Source: Hallerella succinigenes (GTDB lineage: Bacteria > Fibrobacterota > Fibrobacteria > Fibrobacterales > Fibrobacteraceae). Taken from it: a stretch of 64,000 nucleotides of DNA. Positions 42,348-50,834 of the stretch are shown here, in pieces (the stretch's first letter is position 1; every line of letters starts with the position of its first letter). The stretch covers positions 2,418,001 to 2,482,000 of the forward strand of contig NZ_PGEX01000001.1 in the NCBI RefSeq assembly GCF_002797675.1. The letters run 5' to 3'. Both the position numbers and the translations under genes were made by a program. A model generated the notes under the pieces. The model was not told the origin of the DNA, searched no databases, and saw only the letters and a list, made by a program, of their open reading frames with translations.

Positions 42348-45300
42348 ATGTTGATCGGGAAAAAATTCATTGCCTTAGGGTGGCTTTTAGTCGCAACGGC
42401 GATCGCATTTGCCGACAGTTCGGATTCCGTGACTGTCAATACTCCATATAATCCGGCAACGGGTATTTGGATTCAGCAGGTGGGTGACCTGTATCCGTCG
42501 GCAAGTACAACGGAAACGGTTTATTACACCCGTTACAGCGCACAGCTGAGTGCAAAGTCGCTCGACTATTACTATGATGGTAACGGCTACTTGAAGCTTT
42601 CGAACAAGAAGCTCCTTTGCCGCACTCCGGGTGCCGACGGGATTGTACACCATCCGGATGGAGACTTGCTTGTGGCGGGTCAGGGCAACAATGCGGTCTA
42701 TAAAGTGGACATGGATGCTTCGGATACGCTTACATCCGTTTGCGTGACAAAGACGGTCAAATCGGGCGTCGGTGCTTCGACTTATCACTTGATGGTGAAT
42801 CCGGATAATTCCGTCCTTTGGTCTGCGGGTATTCCGGGTAACCTGGTGACGTATGCAATTGATTCGGCGACAAACGGTCGTTTGGAAAAGATTCGCCAGG
42901 TGAAGGTTTCTGGGGATATTTCGAATATCACGACGATCCTGTGGGATCAGACCGGTCAGGCGTTCTATACGCGTTCGAGTAACCTCGGTACCATTTCCAA
43001 GTATTCTTCTAATAACGCTCAGTTCGGTATGATCGTGGATACGGTTTGCGCTATCAATGCGAATCCATGCCCGGCTAAGTACATTACAGGATTAAAAACC
43101 AAGACTTTGATCGACTCGTTGAAGGGTGCTCATGGTGCAAGCTTTGACGAATATTCGAATACGATTCTTTTGTTCGGCGACTCCCATATTGTGCAGATCG
43201 ATCCGACGACGAAAAAAGTCATTGCGGATGTGGACCTGCGTAAATATGTGTTCCCCGATAGTTTGATGACGGGTAGCTATTCGACGAACAGCGCTGAAAC
43301 GAGCGGTTATGCAATTCGCGGTTCGAATGAAATCCGTTGGCTTTTGGACCAGGGCACGGCAGACCACAAGGGACATATCTTTGTGGCTTCCAACTCGGGT
43401 CATTTGATTTTTCTCGACTACACGTCCAATCCGAATAAACTGATCAATAACAACATTTTGATTCACGTGCAGTGGATCGACAACTACTTGGATGATCTTG
43501 CTCCGATTGCAGGTGCAGGTTCAAACCGTACTTCCGCAAATACGAGCGGCGGAACGATTCTTTCTTCGAATTCTCACTCCTCTTCGAGTGCGCCGGTTTA
43601 TCACGAGTCTTCGAGCTCTGCGGTTTCTTCGAGTTCGAAGGAAAATTCTAGCAGTTCTTCGGGCGGCTCTAATACGCATTCCAGTTCAAGTGGTACATCG
43701 TATTCATCGAGCAGCGGCACTGGCACAGGCGACGATCCGAATTCATCGAGCAGCGGTACTGGCACGGGCGACAATCCGAATTCATCGAGCAGCGGCACTG
43801 GCACGGGCGACGATCCGAATTCATCGAGCAGCGGTACTGGCACGGGCGACGATCCAAAGTCTTCGAGCAGTGGCACTGGCACGGGCGACGATCCAAAGTC
43901 TTCGAGCAGTGGCACTGGCACGGGCGATGACGATGTGCCGGGCAGTTCGAGTTCGAGTGCCTCGGGCACTGGGGACGATTGGGTTCCGCCTTGGGTGAAC
44001 GATTCGACTTTCTATGAGGGCTTTGATGATGAAAATACGGAAACGCAGGACGGTTCCGACGTCTATCCGACCAACGATAAGCGCGATAAGGGCGATACCT
44101 TGGTGACGGAAGGCTCGAAGCTCATTCCGACTTCTTCGGATTCTTCTTCGGGATTGAATACGGTCGTCATCAACGGCAATACCTATGTGACGGATTCGAC
44201 GGCCTCTTCGACTCTGCTTCCGAGCTACGGTTCCGATACGACTTCGGCAACGGGCCGTGAAAATGTGAACGTGGGTGACGTTATCCAGATTACGCTTGAT
44301 GCAGGCAAGATCAAGGAATATTTCGAAGATGCGGATTCGATTTTCGTGTCCGGCTCGGATGGCCTACTCTTTGTGGATCCGACGAATCCGAGCAATCCGA
44401 ATGCGAATATCGCAGTCTCGGTCTCCGATTCGGACATTATGATTTGGGTGACGGCAGATACGGTCGTTTCTGTCGGCAGCATCTACTTTACGGATAAAGA
44501 CGGTCACTTGATCATCTTTGACGGCATTAACTTCTACGATCCGATTCCGAAGGCGGAAACCGCATATATCCAGGATTCGGACGATGACGGTTTCTTGGAT
44601 TCGCTCGAAGTGATTCTTGCAGATACGATTCCTGATGGCATGTCGGTCACGGGGCTTGCAATCGTCGTGGATGGGGACACCCTTGAAGTCAGCAGTGCGA
44701 TTACGGTTTCGGGATCGAGAATCTACGCAAGCGCTGAAGGCCTTTCTCTGGAATCGGAAAAGTTCCCGGAAGATGCGCGGGTCATTGTAACCTATACGAG
44801 CGAAACGGGTTCCAATTACCGCCGTGATTCTGAACTTTTGCAGCTCGGCTCTCACGTGATCAAGCAGGCTTATGCAATCCGCAACCAGAATGGCCGAGAC
44901 TCGCTTTTCGTCGAATTCAACATCGACATCATTCCGGCGGATTTGAACAATCCGGAGATGATCGTCTGGTTGAACGGCTTGGGCTTTGATCTCGACGAAG
45001 TCAGCGTTTACCTGCCGACGAAGAACATGATCATTCTCGTGGGAGATTCGCTTGGACTGAACGGTAGCACAGACTATGTGACTCTGGCTCCGGCGGCGAC
45101 TTTCCACAATCTTTCGTTTATTGCAACAGCGGAATACGACCGTCAGGTTCCGGTGACGGTGACGAATCGTTATCCAGCAGCTACTTCGGTGCAGTACTAC
45201 GATACGGATGGAGACGGCGCTCTCGATTCGATCTCGGTCCAGTTCTCTTCGAAGGTGACCGCGGAAGATCTCGAAAGCTTCTACTTCTCGTTCCCGTGGT

Positions 45301-46394
45301 ACAGCTCTCGTGGGCTTTTGATTGAACTCCAGGCTCAGCCGAGAGATTTGATCTTGAGCGCGGACGGCAAGAGTGTCGGCTGGATTGTGAAGAGCAATGT
45401 GAACGTGGCTTCGAACCTTACGAGCATTAGCTCGGAAATTCCGGCTGCAACGCTTTACACGTACTATGACATTTTCGGCAATTCCTTTGTGAATTCCCAG
45501 ACGATTTCGATCGAAGACAAAATGGCGCCTGTCATTGCATCGGCCACTCTCCATTACGGCGAAGAGTCGAAGCGCGATACGTTGACGGTGACCTTCTCGG
45601 AAGAGGTGGACTATTCTTCTCTGACGGGTAAGGACTTCTTTGCTTACATCCATGGCAAGGATACGATTGACCTGAATCCGGTGACGATTCTTTGGGCTTC
45701 GGATGGCAAGAGCGTTCGCTTGGTCCTTCGCGAATCCACGGATGGCATTGTGCCGGGAGACTCTTTGATGATCGTCGCTGGCGAAAAGTCGAAGATCTCG
45801 GATATCTACGGTAACGAATCGGTGGAAAATGCTTCGCCGGTCGTCATCGGAGGCTTGCTCGGCAAGATCGTGGAATCGGTGAACATGGGCTTCTTCGATC
45901 CGGAAAAGTATGTGGAGAACACGCTGAATTCGGTGTCGATCTCGTACGTTTCGAATCAGACGCGTACTTCCGATTTGCGTGACGAAGGGACGCTAGGACA
46001 TTTGATTTCCCTCGGCGAACGCTTTGTTCCGCAGCTGATTGACGGCGCAAAGATCGATGCAGACGGCAATTACGACTCTTCGGTCCTCGACAGTATCGAT
46101 CCGGCTGACGTGTTTGTGAACTTCAGCGTAAGCTACTTCGACAATCAGGGTCAGTATGTGACGGACACAACGTTCAACATTCCGTGTAACAGCCCTGCAT
46201 TCGGAACGAATCAGAACTGCTTGACGACGGATAAGAAGGTGTTTGTCAACTGGAATTATAAGGATCACACCGGTCGTTTGGTCGGCGCAGGGGTCTATAT
46301 TGTCCAGTTCAAGCTCGTTGTCCGCTACAAACAAAAGAAAATTCAGGAAGAAATGCGTGACAAGTGGGGCGTTCGTCGGAAAAAGAAGAAATAA
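42348..46394 (+). CDS. Giant secreted beta-propeller/Ser-rich linker protein
   Basis: A 1,348-aa protein; AGGAGG precedes ATG 42348. A signal peptide (LLVATAIAFAD) is followed by a beta-propeller-like region (about 25-385; LLCRTPGADGIVHHPDGDLLVAGQG; ILLFGDSHIVQIDPTTKKVI). A Ser-rich linker (about 395-560) includes six copies of SSSSGTGTGDDPN. The rest is Ig-like modules with Asp motifs (QDSDDDGFLDSLEV; YYDTDGDGALDSISV; DKMAPVIASATLHYG) matching the preceding protein, and the C-terminus has GRLVGAGVYIVQFKLVV then DKWGVRRKKKK. It is probably surface-attached and may act in adhesion or display; no catalytic motif is seen. Confidence 0.75.
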   Translation: MLIGKKFIALGWLLVATAIAFADSSDSVTVNTPYNPATGIWIQQVGDLYPSASTTETVYYTRYSAQLSAKSLDYYYDGNGYLKLSNKKLLCRTPGADGIVHHPDGDLLVAGQGNNAVYKVDMDASDTLTSVCVTKTVKSGVGASTYHLMVNPDNSVLWSAGIPGNLVTYAIDSATNGRLEKIRQVKVSGDISNITTILWDQTGQAFYTRSSNLGTISKYSSNNAQFGMIVDTVCAINANPCPAKYITGLKTKTLIDSLKGAHGASFDEYSNTILLFGDSHIVQIDPTTKKVIADVDLRKYVFPDSLMTGSYSTNSAETSGYAIRGSNEIRWLLDQGTADHKGHIFVASNSGHLIFLDYTSNPNKLINNNILIHVQWIDNYLDDLAPIAGAGSNRTSANTSGGTILSSNSHSSSSAPVYHESSSSAVSSSSKENSSSSSGGSNTHSSSSGTSYSSSSGTGTGDDPNSSSSGTGTGDNPNSSSSGTGTGDDPNSSSSGTGTGDDPKSSSSGTGTGDDPKSSSSGTGTGDDDVPGSSSSSASGTGDDWVPPWVNDSTFYEGFDDENTETQDGSDVYPTNDKRDKGDTLVTEGSKLIPTSSDSSSGLNTVVINGNTYVTDSTASSTLLPSYGSDTTSATGRENVNVGDVIQITLDAGKIKEYFEDADSIFVSGSDGLLFVDPTNPSNPNANIAVSVSDSDIMIWVTADTVVSVGSIYFTDKDGHLIIFDGINFYDPIPKAETAYIQDSDDDGFLDSLEVILADTIPDGMSVTGLAIVVDGDTLEVSSAITVSGSRIYASAEGLSLESEKFPEDARVIVTYTSETGSNYRRDSELLQLGSHVIKQAYAIRNQNGRDSLFVEFNIDIIPADLNNPEMIVWLNGLGFDLDEVSVYLPTKNMIILVGDSLGLNGSTDYVTLAPAATFHNLSFIATAEYDRQVPVTVTNRYPAATSVQYYDTDGDGALDSISVQFSSKVTAEDLESFYFSFPWYSSRGLLIELQAQPRDLILSADGKSVGWIVKSNVNVASNLTSISSEIPAATLYTYYDIFGNSFVNSQTISIEDKMAPVIASATLHYGEESKRDTLTVTFSEEVDYSSLTGKDFFAYIHGKDTIDLNPVTILWASDGKSVRLVLRESTDGIVPGDSLMIVAGEKSKISDIYGNESVENASPVVIGGLLGKIVESVNMGFFDPEKYVENTLNSVSISYVSNQTRTSDLRDEGTLGHLISLGERFVPQLIDGAKIDADGNYDSSVLDSIDPADVFVNFSVSYFDNQGQYVTDTTFNIPCNSPAFGTNQNCLTTDKKVFVNWNYKDHTGRLVGAGVYIVQFKLVVRYKQKKIQEEMRDKWGVRRKKKK
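43703..43936 (+). repeat. Six 39-bp in-frame tandem repeats
   Basis: Units start at 43703, 43742, 43781, 43820, 43859 and 43898 and encode SSSSGTGTGDDPN/K. Only a few bases differ among them, so copy number can change by slippage or recombination. Confidence 0.92.
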
Positions 46395-46422
46395 AAATTC
46401 CCCTCTTTCCTATATTTCGGAC

Positions 46423-47181
46423 ATGCTTCAAATTGGAAAAACGGAATCAGCCTTGAATGCGGCAATCGAAAAACGCGGCGCTTTGTTCGCCGTGTTGCTC
46501 GACCCGGATACTTCGGACGATACAGCTCTCTTGAAAGCGGGCTCCATGGCTGCGGAAAACGGCGCAGACCTTTTGCTTGTGGGCGGCTCGTTCATGGGAA
46601 ATTTCAAGTTGCCGGACCAGGTGGCGGCTCTCAAGAAAGAAGTTTCGCTTCCGGTGGTACTTTTCCCGGGAGGCGCTTCTCAGGTTGTGCCGGGCTTTGA
46701 TGCCGTCCTTTTCATTACGCTTGTTTCTGGACGGAATCCGAATTACCTGATCGATGAACAGGTGCGCGGTGGCGTCCTCATCCGTTCTCTTGGCATGGAA
46801 GCGATTCCGACCGCTTACGAGCTAATCAATAGCGGAAAACCGACTGCGGTGGAATACATCAGCAATACTTCTCCGATTCCGGCGGATAAACCAAAGCTTT
46901 CGATGGTGCATTCGATTGCGGCGGAACTCATGGGCATGCGCTACGTGTATTTAGAGGCGGGTTCTGGCGCAGAATTGCCGGTGCCGGTGGAACATATCGC
47001 CTACACGCGAAAAGCGACGCAGATGAAGATTATTACAGGCGGTGGCATCCGTGAACCGGAAACCGCTCATGCTCGCGTTGCTGCGGGAGCGCAGATCATT
47101 GTGACGGGCACCCTTTGGGAAAAGGTGAAGGACCCGGTTCTGCTTCAGGAATTCGCGGCGTCAATCCACGTAAAGGGTTAA
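46423..47181 (+). CDS. GGGP synthase-like prenyltransferase (PcrB/GGGPS family)
   Basis: A 252-aa TIM barrel. FAVLLDPDTSDD gives the Mg-binding Asp, and the phosphate/glycerol-phosphate pocket shows in LLVGGSFMG, VVLFPGGASQV, YVYLEAGSGAELPV, KIITGGGIRE and IIVTGTLWEK. GGGPS enzymes join sn-glycerol-1-phosphate to a prenyl diphosphate, the first step of archaeal-type ether lipids; bacterial members also occur. Start 46423 is taken because it gives the family N-terminus; the upstream frame overlaps the previous gene. A TATATT hexamer lies ten bases before the start. Chain length and lipid fate are unknown. Confidence 0.87.
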   Translation: MLQIGKTESALNAAIEKRGALFAVLLDPDTSDDTALLKAGSMAAENGADLLLVGGSFMGNFKLPDQVAALKKEVSLPVVLFPGGASQVVPGFDAVLFITLVSGRNPNYLIDEQVRGGVLIRSLGMEAIPTAYELINSGKPTAVEYISNTSPIPADKPKLSMVHSIAAELMGMRYVYLEAGSGAELPVPVEHIAYTRKATQMKIITGGGIREPETAHARVAAGAQIIVTGTLWEKVKDPVLLQEFAASIHVKG

Positions 47182-47209
47182 CATTTTTTCTGTTAAAAGA
47201 GTATTTTTT

Positions 47210-47241
47210 CTCCGAAGGAACTTCCCCTCGGAGATTTTTTA
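47210..47241 (+). terminator. Terminator/attenuator hairpin covering next gene's ribosome site
   Basis: CTCCGAAGG/CCCTCGGAG (one mismatch, loop AACTTC) followed by ATTTTTT and then ATG at 47241. It looks like a terminator for the GGGPS-like gene, but its 3' arm contains the GGAG ribosome site of the following gene, so it may control entry into the operon. Confidence 0.6.
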
Positions 47242-47477
47242 TGGATAAGAAAATTGTTTTGACGTATGGGCTACGTTTACTCGGTGTCGTTTTGGTTTTG
47301 ATGTATTTCTTTGGACATCCTTTGCTGAATCGCATCTTCCCGGGTTTTCCGATCTCTTCGCTCAATTATTTCTTCTATGCGGGACTGCTCTGTTATTTGA
47401 TTGGCGCAGTGCTTTATTACGTATTCAACCGAAAGACGTTGAAGAAGATGGCGAAGGGGAATGAGGACGAATTATGA
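47241..47477 (+). CDS. Small two-helix membrane protein
   Basis: A 78-aa protein with two hydrophobic helices (TYGLRLLGVVLVLMYFFG and NYFFYAGLLCYLIGAVLYYVF) and a basic/acidic tail. GGAG precedes the ATG, inside a hairpin. Its TGA overlaps the ABC ATPase ATG (ATGA). It heads the six-gene exporter/ATPase/autotransporter operon. No family is recognised; it could be an accessory subunit of the exporter. Confidence 0.75.
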   Translation: MDKKIVLTYGLRLLGVVLVLMYFFGHPLLNRIFPGFPISSLNYFFYAGLLCYLIGAVLYYVFNRKTLKKMAKGNEDEL

Positions 47478-48388
47478 TTGAAGTGGAGAATCTCCAAAAG
47501 ACGTATCACTCGGGATTTTTCATGCGTCCCAAAAAGGCGCTTACCGATGTGACCTTCCATGTGCCGAAGGGTGTCATCTACGGTTTTATCGGCCCGAACG
47601 GCGCCGGAAAATCGACGACGATCAAACTGCTCACAGGGCTTCTCCGTAAGGATTCGGGAAAGATTCTCGTCGCAGGCTTTGAACCTTCGAAGGTCGAAAG
47701 TCGCAAGCACTTAGGATATTCCCCTGAACAGCCGTACTTTTACGATTACCTCACCGGTCGCGAACTGATGCGTTTTTACGGACGCTTGTGCGGCCTTGAT
47801 GGTAAGCCTCTCGAAGACCGCATCACGTGGGCGCTTTCGCTTTTGAATGCGGACAAGGATTGGATCGACCGCAGGCTGCGCACCTATTCGAAAGGGATGA
47901 TGCAGCGCGTAGGCATTGCCCAGGCGATTCTTTCTAAGCCGGAACTCCTGATTCTCGATGAACCGATGAGCGGACTTGACCCGGTGGGTCGTAAGGATGT
48001 CCGTGAAGCGATCCTTTCCTTGAACAAGGAAGGCGTGACCGTATTCTATTCAAGCCACTTGCTTTCGGATGTGGAAACGATCAGTCATCGTGTGGCGATG
48101 GTCGTGGGCGGTAAGATCGTTCGCGAAGGTACAGTGGATGACATTACGTTGAATACTTCTGCGGAATATCACGTTCACGTGGCTGCTGACATTCCAGATG
48201 CGGATCTTCCGCAAGATGTGAAACCGCAGGGAACGACTCCGCGCGAATGGGTCTGCAAGAATGCAGAAGCCCGCGACCGCTTCATTGATTTTTGTCTCAA
48301 GTCTGGACTTCCGATTGAACGCATGGAACATCAGCGTCCGAGCCTGGAAGACGTTTTGACCGAGGAGATTGCTCGTGCAGAACATTAA
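47474..48388 (+). CDS. ABC-2 exporter ATPase
   Basis: A 304-aa ABC ATPase with Walker A GPNGAGKSTT, signature YSKGMMQRVGIAQAIL, Walker B LLILDEPMSGLDPVGR, the D-loop and switch His in FYSSHLLSDVE. A C-terminal extension of about 80 residues follows, as in NosF/CcmA-like exporter ATPases. It pairs with the permease gene, which starts inside its end. The substrate could be a lipid, polysaccharide or protein component of the operon; this is not shown by sequence. Confidence 0.92.
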   Translation: MIEVENLQKTYHSGFFMRPKKALTDVTFHVPKGVIYGFIGPNGAGKSTTIKLLTGLLRKDSGKILVAGFEPSKVESRKHLGYSPEQPYFYDYLTGRELMRFYGRLCGLDGKPLEDRITWALSLLNADKDWIDRRLRTYSKGMMQRVGIAQAILSKPELLILDEPMSGLDPVGRKDVREAILSLNKEGVTVFYSSHLLSDVETISHRVAMVVGGKIVREGTVDDITLNTSAEYHVHVAADIPDADLPQDVKPQGTTPREWVCKNAEARDRFIDFCLKSGLPIERMEHQRPSLEDVLTEEIARAEH

Positions 48389-49178
48389 GAATATTGGAAT
48401 TATCGCGTTGAACACCTTCCGCGAATCCGTTCGAAACAAGGTGCTCTATAACATCGTGTTCTTGGCGATTGCGCTTGCCTTTTTTAGCATCTTGCTCGGC
48501 GAATGGTCTGTCTTTGACCGTGCGCATGTGATCAAGTCTACGACTCTCAGCATCATGTCGATTTCGGGCCTTTTGATTTCCGTCTTTGTGGGCATTAGCC
48601 TTGTACAGAAGGAAATCCAGGGACGAACCGTTTTGACCTTGCTTTCGAAGCCGATTAGCCGTGCGGTGTTTATCGTCGGCAAGTATCTTGGCCTTTTGGG
48701 AGTGATTGCGGTACACCTTGCCTTGCTGACCGTGGTCTATTACGTGATCCTTGCACTGACCGGTTCGAATCCGACGCTTTCCCTTTTGAACGCGGTGTAT
48801 TTGATTTTCTGGGAAATGGCGATTGTCGTTGCCGTGGCGCTTCTCTTCTCGACCTTTTCGAGTCCGGTGCTTTCAGCTCTTTTCACAATCGGCATTTACA
48901 TGGCTGGACGTCTTTCCAATGAACTCATGGAACAGGTGAACTTTGTGCGCCGCGTGGGTGAAATCGAAGGCGGTCAGGGTGTGGTTTTGGAAAAGGTGGC
49001 GAGCTTGATTCACGCGGTGTTCCCGGGTCTTTACCGTTTTGATATTTCTGCCTATGTGGTGCATAACGTTGCGCTTCCGACTCATTACATCTTCTGGAAT
49101 AGCTTGTATGCTCTGGGCTATATCGGAGTGTTCCTTGCGATTGCCAGCTGGTGGTTTAGCCGTAGGGATTTCGTATGA
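48375..49178 (+). CDS. ABC-2 exporter permease
   Basis: A 267-aa protein with about six transmembrane segments, starting QNIKNIGIIALNTFRESVRNK, the interfacial helix of ABC-2/NosY-type permeases. TM1 is ALAFFSILL and a conserved stretch is KEIQGRTVLTLLSKPISRAVFIVGKY. GTG 48375 with GAGGAG seven bases before it is the likely start; it overlaps the ATPase gene by 14 bases. Its stop overlaps the next ATG (ATGA). Confidence 0.85.
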   Translation: MQNIKNIGIIALNTFRESVRNKVLYNIVFLAIALAFFSILLGEWSVFDRAHVIKSTTLSIMSISGLLISVFVGISLVQKEIQGRTVLTLLSKPISRAVFIVGKYLGLLGVIAVHLALLTVVYYVILALTGSNPTLSLLNAVYLIFWEMAIVVAVALLFSTFSSPVLSALFTIGIYMAGRLSNELMEQVNFVRRVGEIEGGQGVVLEKVASLIHAVFPGLYRFDISAYVVHNVALPTHYIFWNSLYALGYIGVFLAIASWWFSRRDFV

Positions 49179-50821
49179 TGACAAAAAACCAAATCATGGC
49201 CAAGGTCCTGTTCTCGAACAATTTGGTTTCGGAACGGCAGATTCAAGAGTATTGGGGTAAAATCGATGCGTCGCACGACCTCGGCGAACTCTTGCTCGAA
49301 GCTGGGATTCTCGATCAGCAGACCTATGCTGCGGTTTCGCAGTATGTCCAGGATTTGGAAGTCAAGCTGAAGGCGGCGGAAGAAGCCAAGGCTGCACAGA
49401 CAAAACAGGAACAGGCAAATCCTGCATCTTCTGCATTTGAACGCCCGAAGGCGGCCGCTCCGAAGCCCGCGCAGAAACCTGCTCCAACGTCGAAACCCGC
49501 TCCAGTTGCAGAAGCTCCGAAGACGGATGCAGAAAAGCCTCTGGCTTTGGAAGGCAATAATCCGTATGGGGAATCCACTGCGACAAGCGTTCAGATTGAA
49601 AAGGTCGAAGGCTTGGAACAGACGCGCATTGCCCCGGTCGCCATCGCCTCTGCAGAAGAAGAACTGATGGCAGACGACAAGCCTGTGGAAGAGGCTTTGC
49701 CGGACCGCTTTGAAATCGAAAGCGGGGAAGGGTCGATTGCTGTTCCGAGTCAGCTAACGAATGAAAATTCTCTCGCCGAAATCTTGGCGTTTGCCAGAAA
49801 TTATAAAGCGACGGACGTTTATCTTTCGGCAACCGCTCCGATCGCGATGCGAGTCTGCGGCTCGGTCCATTACGTGAACGAGAATCCGTTTGATGCTTCG
49901 CAACTTTCGAAACTGCTTTCCGAAGCCAAGCTGGGCTTTGCGGATGGATACGAACCGGTTGTCGGGGTGGATTTTAGCAAGTCCTTTGCTCTTGCCGGTG
50001 CAGGCCGTAACCGTTTGACGGTCACGTGGAACGATACGATTCCTTCGCTTGCCATCCGTGTGATTTCGGCGGAATCAATCCCGCTCGATAAGCTTTACCT
50101 GCCGCCGTTCTGTGCCGATTTTTTGGATTTGCCGCACGGCCTTGTGTTGATTGCAGGCCCTTCGGGAAGTGGGCGTTCGACGACGATTGGCGCCTTTGGC
50201 GAAGCTCTTTCTCAAAAGCGCTTTGTCCTTTTGGAATCCATAGAAAAGCCGGTGGAACGTTTGCTTTCAAATGGGAATGGCATGACGGTGCAGAAGGAAG
50301 TCGGCTTGCATGCAAAATCCGGTGTTTCGGCTTTGCACGATGCTGTGCAGGCTGGGGCGGGCGTGATTCTTTTTGACCATCTCGAAACGGTCGATGAACT
50401 TTGGGCTGCTTTGCAGGCCTCTTCGGCAGGCGCGCTCGTGTTTGCTGTGGCTGCCGGCAATGATGTTTACGGTTTGCTTTCTCGCTTGCTCAGTGCGGCT
50501 GCGGATCGTGAAGATGAGCTCGCCGCAGCTCTTTCCGATGAACTGAAGGGAGTCATTGTTCAACACTTGATTCCGGTGATCGATAATCAGGATCAGGTGC
50601 TCGCTGTAGAAGCGTTGAAGGTGACTTTTTCGATTGCGAATTTGATCCGTCGCAGGGAACTGATTCAGCTTCCGTCTGCGATTGCGGCTGCCAAGAATTT
50701 GGGACTCAGCTTGGATGATTCCTTGCAGAACCTGGTGGAATCCGGTTATATTCGCGGGGAAGACGCCTGGCAGCGTTCTTTGAACCGTCGCCGTTTTGCG
50801 GCATACCGTCCTAAGAAGTAA
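49175..50821 (+). CDS. PilT/GspE-like ATPase with P-loop Lys replaced by Arg
   Basis: A 548-aa protein. Residues 1-65 resemble the GspE N-terminal module (FSNNLVSERQIQEYWGKI, LGELLLEAGILDQQTY), followed by an Ala/Pro/Lys-rich linker (80-190) and a PilT-like ATPase from about 200. The P-loop is GPSGSGRSTT (R334 where Lys is needed), the Asp box is ESIEKP, and Walker B reads GVILFDHLETVDE without the GE pair; the PilT HxxT box is absent. ATP hydrolysis is therefore doubtful. It probably partners the second PilT-like protein encoded 13 bases later. Confidence 0.78.
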   Translation: MMTKNQIMAKVLFSNNLVSERQIQEYWGKIDASHDLGELLLEAGILDQQTYAAVSQYVQDLEVKLKAAEEAKAAQTKQEQANPASSAFERPKAAAPKPAQKPAPTSKPAPVAEAPKTDAEKPLALEGNNPYGESTATSVQIEKVEGLEQTRIAPVAIASAEEELMADDKPVEEALPDRFEIESGEGSIAVPSQLTNENSLAEILAFARNYKATDVYLSATAPIAMRVCGSVHYVNENPFDASQLSKLLSEAKLGFADGYEPVVGVDFSKSFALAGAGRNRLTVTWNDTIPSLAIRVISAESIPLDKLYLPPFCADFLDLPHGLVLIAGPSGSGRSTTIGAFGEALSQKRFVLLESIEKPVERLLSNGNGMTVQKEVGLHAKSGVSALHDAVQAGAGVILFDHLETVDELWAALQASSAGALVFAVAAGNDVYGLLSRLLSAAADREDELAAALSDELKGVIVQHLIPVIDNQDQVLAVEALKVTFSIANLIRRRELIQLPSAIAAAKNLGLSLDDSLQNLVESGYIRGEDAWQRSLNRRRFAAYRPKK

Positions 50822-50834
50822 AGGAGATGTGAGC

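Noticed and set aside
43703-43936. CRISPR-like array in the 39-bp repeats
   Set aside because: Contiguous coding repeats with no spacers.
44364-45653. 429-aa minus-strand frame inside the giant surface protein
   Set aside because: Arg/His-rich antisense translation without signal or domain; the plus-strand frame is clearly the gene.
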